Source: Arthrobacter sp. DWC3
GTDB taxonomy: Bacteria; Actinomycetota; Actinomycetes; Actinomycetales; Micrococcaceae
DNA: 64,000 nt
Assembly (NCBI RefSeq): GCF_002929375.1
Contig: NZ_PJIP01000006.1
Coordinates: forward strand, 182,709-246,708
Direction of reading: 5' to 3'
The position numbers and the translations under genes were made by a program. The notes under the pieces were generated by a model, which worked only from the letters and a program-made list of their open reading frames with translations, was not told where the DNA came from and made no database searches. Shown one piece after another: positions 59,495 through 64,000 of this stretch (position 1 is the stretch's first letter; every line of letters starts with the position of its first letter).

Positions 59495-61054
59495 TCAGGT
59501 CCGGAAGCGCACCACGGATCCCGGCGCGAGCTGCGCCGCACGGTCGAGGTCCGCGGTGACCACGACGGCGATCACCGGGTAACCGCCCGTGACCGGGTGA
59601 TCGGCGAGGAACAGCACCGGCAGGCCCGACGGCGGCACCTGCAGGGCGCCACGGACCGTCCCCTCGCTCGGCAGCTCCCCTCCCCGGCTCCGCCCCAGCG
59701 CCGGGCCGTCGAGCCGCAACCCGATCCTGTTGGACTGCGCCGTGACCGTCCAGTCCGTCGAGCACAGGCGCACCAGCCCGTCGTCGAACCAGTCCTCCCG
59801 GGGACCGGGGATCACGCGCAGCACCTCCGGGGCTCCGGCGCGCCTCGGCTCCTCGGGGTTCCCGACCGTCGACCCGGGCGCCGGCCGCCCCACCGCCAGG
59901 CGCATGCCGGGCGCGAGGGCCGGCGGCCCGAGCCCGGACATCGAATCGGTGGACCGGCTGCCCAGCACCTCCTCGGCCTCGAAGCCGCCGCGCACGGCCG
60001 TGTAGGTCCGCAGGCCCGACGCCGGCGGCGACTGCCGCAGCACCTCCCCGGCGCGCAGGAGGAACGGGGCGCACAGGGCAGGCTCCCGCTCCCCCTCGTC
60101 GGGCAGGGAGATGGTCAGGTCGACATCGGCACCCGTCACGGCCAGCACCTGGTCCTCGTCCGCCTCGAGGACCAGGCCGCCGTGCACGCTCTCGATCACG
60201 GTGGACCCGGAGGCGTTGCCCACGAGCCTGTTGGCCTGCCGGAGGGCGGCGCGGTCGAGCGCCCCGGCCCCCGCGACGCCGAGCGCCATGAGGCCGGGCC
60301 TGCCGAGATCCTGGAGCGCGCTGTAGAGCCCGGGGTGGACGACGGTCAGTCCGGGGTTCTCCGGCGCAGGCGTGGCGCCCCCGGCTCCCGCGCCGGAGCG
60401 GACCTCGACGAGCTCGCGCACCGCGGTGAACCGGACCCTGTTGCCGGGACTGATGAGGGCGGGCTCGGTCCGGTGGATGTCCCACAGCACGGCGTCCGTG
60501 CGTCCGATCAGCTGCCACCCTCCGGGTGACTCCCGCGGGTAGACCGCCGAGAAATCGCCCGCGAGTGCCACGGACCCGGCGGGCACGGCCGTGCGCGGGG
60601 AATCCCGCCGGGGGACCTCGAGGCGCGGGTCGCCGCCGGTGAGGTAGGCGAAGCCGGGCGCGAAGCCCCCGAAAGCGGCTACCCACGGGGTGGCGGTGTG
60701 GGCCGCGACTACGGCCTCCTCACTCAACCCCGTCCGGGCCGCGACGTCCGCCAGGTCGTCGCCGTCGTACTGCACCTCGATGGTGATGAGCGTGTCGTCC
60801 TGCCCGGCGGTGAGATCGAGGTCGAGCGTCCGAAGGCGTTCTGCGAGGGCGGCGACCTGCCGGGCGTCCCCGACCGTGACGAGGACCGTCCTGGCCGCGG
60901 GCACCACGTCCACCTGTCCCTCGACGGGGTCCTGCCGCAACTGCGCCTGCACGCTCAGCACCTCGGGCAGGCCGGGCAGCTCCGCGAGCAGGGCGCGGTC
61001 ACCGACGGGCCGCAGGGAGATGCCGCCTGGATCGGCGGCGCTAGGCGAAGGCAC
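59495..61054 (-). CDS. pxpBC: 5-oxoprolinase subunits B and C fused (PxpB-PxpC)
   Basis: This 519-residue fusion has PxpB (KipI-like) at about 1-218 with [12 protein letters not shown] and [15 protein letters not shown], a linker at about 219-233 ([14 protein letters not shown]), and PxpC (KipA-like) at about 235-519 with [20 protein letters not shown]. With PxpA it hydrolyses 5-oxoproline to glutamate using ATP. The GTG at 61054 lies inside the end of pxpA (14-nt overlap), which supports co-translation. Bacterial pxpB and pxpC are more often separate. Confidence 0.93.
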   Translation of the reverse strand: MPSPSAADPGGISLRPVGDRALLAELPGLPEVLSVQAQLRQDPVEGQVDVVPAARTVLVTVGDARQVAALAERLRTLDLDLTAGQDDTLITIEVQYDGDDLADVAARTGLSEEAVVAAHTATPWVAAFGGFAPGFAYLTGGDPRLEVPRRDSPRTAVPAGSVALAGDFSAVYPRESPGGWQLIGRTDAVLWDIHRTEPALISPGNRVRFTAVRELVEVRSGAGAGGATPAPENPGLTVVHPGLYSALQDLGRPGLMALGVAGAGALDRAALRQANRLVGNASGSTVIESVHGGLVLEADEDQVLAVTGADVDLTISLPDEGEREPALCAPFLLRAGEVLRQSPPASGLRTYTAVRGGFEAEEVLGSRSTDSMSGLGPPALAPGMRLAVGRPAPGSTVGNPEEPRRAGAPEVLRVIPGPREDWFDDGLVRLCSTDWTVTAQSNRIGLRLDGPALGRSRGGELPSEGTVRGALQVPPSGLPVLFLADHPVTGGYPVIAVVVTADLDRAAQLAPGSVVRFRT

Positions 61055-61796
61055 CGACGTCCACGCCTGAGGACGCGAGCGACCTGCGCACCGCTGCGGC
61101 CATCGCGACGGCCCCCGGCGTGTCCCCGTGGACGCAGATGCTCTCGGCAGCGATCCGGATGCGCGACCCGTCGACCGCCACCACCTCGCCGTCCATCGCG
61201 ATACGCAGCACATGCTCCACGACGTCGGACTCCACGTGCAGCACGGCACCCGGCTCGCGCCGCGACACCAGGGCGCCGTCGGGCCGGTACGCGCGGTCGG
61301 CGAAGGCCTCCACCACCGTGCGGAGTCCCGCGGCGCGGGCCTCCGCCTCGATGACGGTGCCGGGGAGGACCAGCAGCGGCAGCGCGTCGTCGACCTCGCG
61401 GACCGCCCGCACCACAGCGCGCGCCTGGCGCTCGTGCACCGCGATCGTGTTGTAGAGCGCGCCGTGGGGCTTCACGTACCGCACGGAGGTGCCCGCCGCG
61501 CGTGCCAGCGCCTGCAACGCGCCGATCTGGTAGACGACGTCGTCGGTCAGCTCGTCCGGGTCCACGTCGATGAAGCGCCGGCCGAACCCCGCGAGGTCGC
61601 GGTAGCCGGGGTGTGCGCCCACGGCGACGCCGGCGGCAGCGGCCGCGGCGCAGGTGGCGCGGATGCCGGTCGGGTCTCCCGCGTGGAACCCGCAGGCCAC
61701 ATTGGCGCTGGAGACGGACGCGATGATGTTCGCGTCGTCGCCGAACGTCCAGTTGCCGAAGGACTCCCCCACGTCGCTGTTCAGGTCGATTGCCAC
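61041..61796 (-). CDS. pxpA: 5-oxoprolinase subunit PxpA (LamB/YcsF family)
   Basis: This 251-residue protein begins with the family signature [20 protein letters not shown] and has [39 protein letters not shown] and [10 protein letters not shown], the ring of conserved His and Asp residues of PxpA. It is the first gene of pxpA-pxpBC. The start is GTG with GGAG 6 nt upstream. Confidence 0.95.
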   Translation of the reverse strand: MAIDLNSDVGESFGNWTFGDDANIIASVSSANVACGFHAGDPTGIRATCAAAAAAGVAVGAHPGYRDLAGFGRRFIDVDPDELTDDVVYQIGALQALARAAGTSVRYVKPHGALYNTIAVHERQARAVVRAVREVDDALPLLVLPGTVIEAEARAAGLRTVVEAFADRAYRPDGALVSRREPGAVLHVESDVVEHVLRIAMDGEVVAVDGSRIRIAAESICVHGDTPGAVAMAAAVRRSLASSGVDVGAFA

Positions 61797-61832
61797 ATGA
61801 TCTCCATCCTGTCGCCCTCCGTCGAGGTCTCC

Positions 61833-62096
61833 TCAGGGGTCCGAGCGGAACCCGGTCAGTTTGTGCGAGCCGTCGCAGTACGGTTTCAGCACGGACGCCC
61901 CGCAGCGGCAGAGCGCCACGGTGCGGCGAGTGCGGGGGAGTTCGTTGCCGTCGGGTCCGATCAGTTCGAAGTCGCCGCGGATCAGCAGCGGACCGTTGGG
62001 GCAGGCGACGACGGACACCGGCGTGGCGGGGCCCGAGTTCAGCGCGTGTGCCGGAGGACCGGACCCGTCCGGCGCGCTCCCGGTCCCGGCGCTCAT
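61833..62096 (-). CDS. CDGSH iron-sulfur domain protein
   Basis: This 87-residue protein ends in a CDGSH domain with the 2Fe-2S ligands Cys63, Cys65, Cys74 and His78 (LCRCGASVLKPYCDGSHKL). Such clusters transfer electrons or iron-sulfur units. The ATG overlaps the stop of the upstream diiron-oxidase-like gene by 4 nt, so it probably is the redox partner of that enzyme. Confidence 0.93.
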   Translation of the reverse strand: MSAGTGSAPDGSGPPAHALNSGPATPVSVVACPNGPLLIRGDFELIGPDGNELPRTRRTVALCRCGASVLKPYCDGSHKLTGFRSDP

Positions 62097-63127
62097 GACG
62101 CCATCGCTTCGGAGGGGCGCAGGGAGGAGCGGCCCTCCTCCCACGCGGCCATGATCCGCGCCGTCATCAGCGAATCGACGGCGAGCGCCGCCGCCGCACC
62201 GAACAGGACGTCCGGCAGGAGCTGGGGATCGGACTCGACCAGCCCGCCGGCCATGTCGCGGCCCGCGATCTGCTCGTGCACGGCGTCGGCCTCGACGTGC
62301 TCGTCGAAGTACCCCGTGGCGGCGTCGCCGTACCCGTGCCGCGCGAAGCCGCGGGAGTACAGCCGGTTGGGCAGGGAGGACGTCATCTCGTACGCGGCGA
62401 GGTGCCCCACGATCGCGCCGCGCAGCCGACGGTTGAGCCCGAAGAGGGACATGAGGTTGTTGCTCGCGAGCGTGATGGCCGGTGCGGCGTCGAGGTAGGC
62501 GCCGTAGGCGTCGTCCATCCCCAGTTCGCGCATGGTGCGGGCGAAGAGGGACGAGTGCATGCGTGCCAGCAGGCCGTTGCCGTACTCGTCGGCCTGGATC
62601 TCCACGAGCGCGGCCTTGGCCCGCCCCGCCAGCCGCGGGATGGCCCACGTGTGCGGGTCCGCTTCCCGGAGCTGGGAGATGGACCTGTGCACGAGGAACT
62701 CGCGCAGCTGATCGTGCGTCGCGGTCTTCGCCACGAAACGGGACATGCTGGGACCGGAATCCTCACCGGTCAGGCGGAACAGTTCGGCGCAGACCGCCTC
62801 GCTCGTGGCCTCGGGCAGCGCTCCGACGACCGCCTCGGCGCGGACCCGGGCCTCGAAGGCCGCCTCGATGCGCTGCCGCACACCCAGCAACTGGAGGTCC
62901 CACTCCCAATCGTCGACCACCCCGTCGATGCCGCTGTAGTGCAGCTCGTACAGGCAGAAGAGCGTGAGCTGGAGGTCGTCGTCGTGCAGGATGTCCGGGG
63001 TCCGGGCCACGGCGGCCTCGACCACGGCATCCAGGCGCGCGAGGTCTTCCCGCCCTGATCCCCCGGTGCCTCCGATGACGGCCAGGAGCAGGGCGCCGGC
63101 TTCGCCGCGGGGTGAGGGTTGCTTCAT
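62093..63127 (-). CDS. Haem-oxygenase-like diiron oxidase (iron-containing redox enzyme family)
   Basis: This 344-residue, mostly helical protein has likely metal ligands in YELHYSG (Glu61, His63), EIQADEYGNG (Glu176, with Asp180 and Glu181) and HVEADAVHE (His277, Asp281, His284, an H-x3-D-x2-H motif). This is the pattern of haem-oxygenase-like diiron oxidases, which use O2 to oxidise small molecules. The substrate is unknown. AGAAGAGG precedes the ATG at 63127 and TAGGCT (63183-63178) is a possible -10. It is coupled to the CDGSH gene. Confidence 0.82.
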   Translation of the reverse strand: MKQPSPRGEAGALLLAVIGGTGGSGREDLARLDAVVEAAVARTPDILHDDDLQLTLFCLYELHYSGIDGVVDDWEWDLQLLGVRQRIEAAFEARVRAEAVVGALPEATSEAVCAELFRLTGEDSGPSMSRFVAKTATHDQLREFLVHRSISQLREADPHTWAIPRLAGRAKAALVEIQADEYGNGLLARMHSSLFARTMRELGMDDAYGAYLDAAPAITLASNNLMSLFGLNRRLRGAIVGHLAAYEMTSSLPNRLYSRGFARHGYGDAATGYFDEHVEADAVHEQIAGRDMAGGLVESDPQLLPDVLFGAAAALAVDSLMTARIMAAWEEGRSSLRPSEAMAS

Positions 63128-63212
63128 CGGGGACCTCTTCTGTCGGGTTCGACCCGCTGGGTCGGGCATCGGAGCCAAGCCTACTTCCCTCCTCCGACGT
63201 GGCGCGCGGCAC

Positions 63213-63256
63213 GGTCCGGATGCGACGACACCGGACCTGCGGCACCGAGGGTGCCG
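63213..63256. terminator. Tandem hairpins between DUF4383 and the diiron-oxidase gene
   Basis: GGTCCGG (63213-63219)/CCGGACC (63231-63237) and CGGCACC (63240-63246)/GGTGCCG (63250-63256) are two perfect 7-bp stems, with 11-nt and 3-nt loops. They lie about 80-120 bp beyond the DUF4383 stop and before the next promoter, so termination is likely. Confidence 0.55.
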
Positions 63257-63334
63257 CCGATCCGGCGTCGATGGTGCTGCTCCCGGACGGCGGGTCCGCT
63301 AGCACCGTGCCGCCCGCTGCCACGGGCGCCGCGT

Positions 63335-63796
63335 CTAGGTGCGCGCTGCCCGGTCCCGGGCACCACGGCTCAGGGCGAGGGCGAGCCCGATCATGGCGAC
63401 CGCCAGGAAGAAGTGCAGCCAGTTGTCCGCGGTGTCCACCGGGACGAAGTTGGCCGTGGAGTCCTGCCCGATGACGAGCCCGTAGATCCACAGGACGGCG
63501 TAGATGATGCCGCCGTACAGCAGGTAGTTCCTCGCGCCCGAGACCGTCTTCGCCATGGCGAGACCGGCGATGCCGAACAGCAGGTGGACGATGTTGTGCA
63601 GGATCGAGACCTGGAAGATCCCGAGCAGCTGCGCGTTCGACTCGTGGCCGGCGAACTGCATGGTGTCGTAGTTCGAGGTGATGCCCGGGATGAACCCCAG
63701 GATTCCGACGAGCAGGAACACGATGCCCATCGCCTGCGCGGCACGCTGGAGGGTCGTCCGGCCGCCGTCCCTCGTCCGGTCGTTCGTATTTGCCAT
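63335..63796 (-). CDS. DUF4383 membrane protein
   Basis: This 153-residue protein has four transmembrane helices with the DUF4383 pattern (AAQAMGIVFLLVGILGFIPG, LHNIVHLLFGIAGLAMAKTV, VDTADNWLHFFLAVAMIGLA). The conserved His in HNIVHL and NWLHFF may matter for function, which is unknown. It lies 33 bp downstream of the partial gene at the window edge and may be its operon partner. Confidence 0.9.
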   Translation of the reverse strand: MANTNDRTRDGGRTTLQRAAQAMGIVFLLVGILGFIPGITSNYDTMQFAGHESNAQLLGIFQVSILHNIVHLLFGIAGLAMAKTVSGARNYLLYGGIIYAVLWIYGLVIGQDSTANFVPVDTADNWLHFFLAVAMIGLALALSRGARDRAART

Positions 63797-63829
63797 CAGG
63801 ATCTCCTTCTCTTCGTGTTGCGGGAACGA

Positions 63830-64000
63830 TTATTCGCGGTTCAGTTTGTCCTGCACTGTGCCGGCCATCTTCTCGACGGTGTTCGGGATCTCCGTGGTGC
63901 CGTAGAAGCGGGAATCGGGGTGGGTGGGAGGCGGCATGGGCGCCGACGTCGTGGGGCCCTCGTGGTACGTGAACTCGCCCTTTCCGTCCGGCGTGGGGCC
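63830..64000 (-). CDS. C-terminal part of an unrecognised protein (cut by window edge)
   Basis: Only the last 56 residues are visible: a Pro/Thr-rich stretch (GEFTYHEGPTTSAPMPPPTH), then RFYGTTEIPNTVEKMAGTVQ and a stop at 63830-63832. The 5' part lies outside the window. No domain can be named. Confidence 0.7.
   Translation of the reverse strand, partial: GPTPDGKGEFTYHEGPTTSAPMPPPTHPDSRFYGTTEIPNTVEKMAGTVQDKLNRE

Overview
The window is high-GC DNA with short intergenic gaps, many GTG starts and probable leaderless genes. The gene set (Lsr2, an AztABCD-type zinc importer, DUF4031, a mycothiol-type maleylpyruvate isomerase fold, several ANTAR proteins) points to the chromosome of an Arthrobacter-like actinobacterium (Micrococcaceae). 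I see no rRNA, tRNA, insertion sequence, prophage or CRISPR array. Both ends cut genes: a Pr6Pr membrane protein at the left and an unrecognised protein at the right.

Layout. 0-9 kb: mscL, a TetR/drug-efflux pair with a dyad operator, prfC (release factor 3), a TPM-domain lipoprotein, a GAF-ANTAR protein and two small anchored proteins (DUF3105, DUF305). 9.3-12.3 kb: the copper operon csoR-copZ-copA behind a CsoR-type operator. 12.4-15 kb: two GAF-ANTAR proteins and, divergently, an unusual LuxR-HTH/ANTAR fusion. 15-21 kb: an EamA exporter with a divergent CGNR regulator, then a three-gene monosaccharide ABC importer. 21-27 kb: two small membrane proteins, a decayed alpha/beta-hydrolase behind an AlkD-like gene, the formamide operon amiS-fmdB-fmdA, and a MATE exporter. 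27-37.8 kb: an HtrA-like lipoprotein protease, a fifth ANTAR protein and assorted single genes, among them nagB. 37.8-43 kb: zinc uptake aztA divergent from aztB-aztD1-aztC-aztD2 across a Zur-like box. 43-52.5 kb: a DUF4031-HD fusion, an ECF sigma factor, AI-2E/holin membrane genes, a large MalT-like LuxR regulator, a DUF1269/DUF6325/SHOCT group and lsr2. 52.5-64 kb: a beta-propeller plus MoaD/ThiS pair, amtB, an HxlR/MFS/TetR group, 5-oxoprolinase pxpA-pxpBC, and a diiron-oxidase-like gene coupled to a CDGSH protein.

The most striking observation is the leader of amiS-fmdB-fmdA. It has a consensus promoter and about 110 nt of leader with two tandem stem-loops. Both have hexanucleotide loops with A at position 1 and G at position 4, the published hallmark of RNAs bound by ANTAR proteins. 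The second stem holds the amiS ribosome binding site, and a competing long hairpin would destroy the first stem. With five ANTAR proteins in the same 64 kb, this suggests post-transcriptional control of formamide use. A second new signal is the palindrome TCACCC-N5-GGGTGA, found upstream of the AI-2E gene and between the divergent DUF1269 and DUF6325 genes, on either side of the MalT-like regulator. All functional statements are read from sequence and family knowledge; no database search was run.
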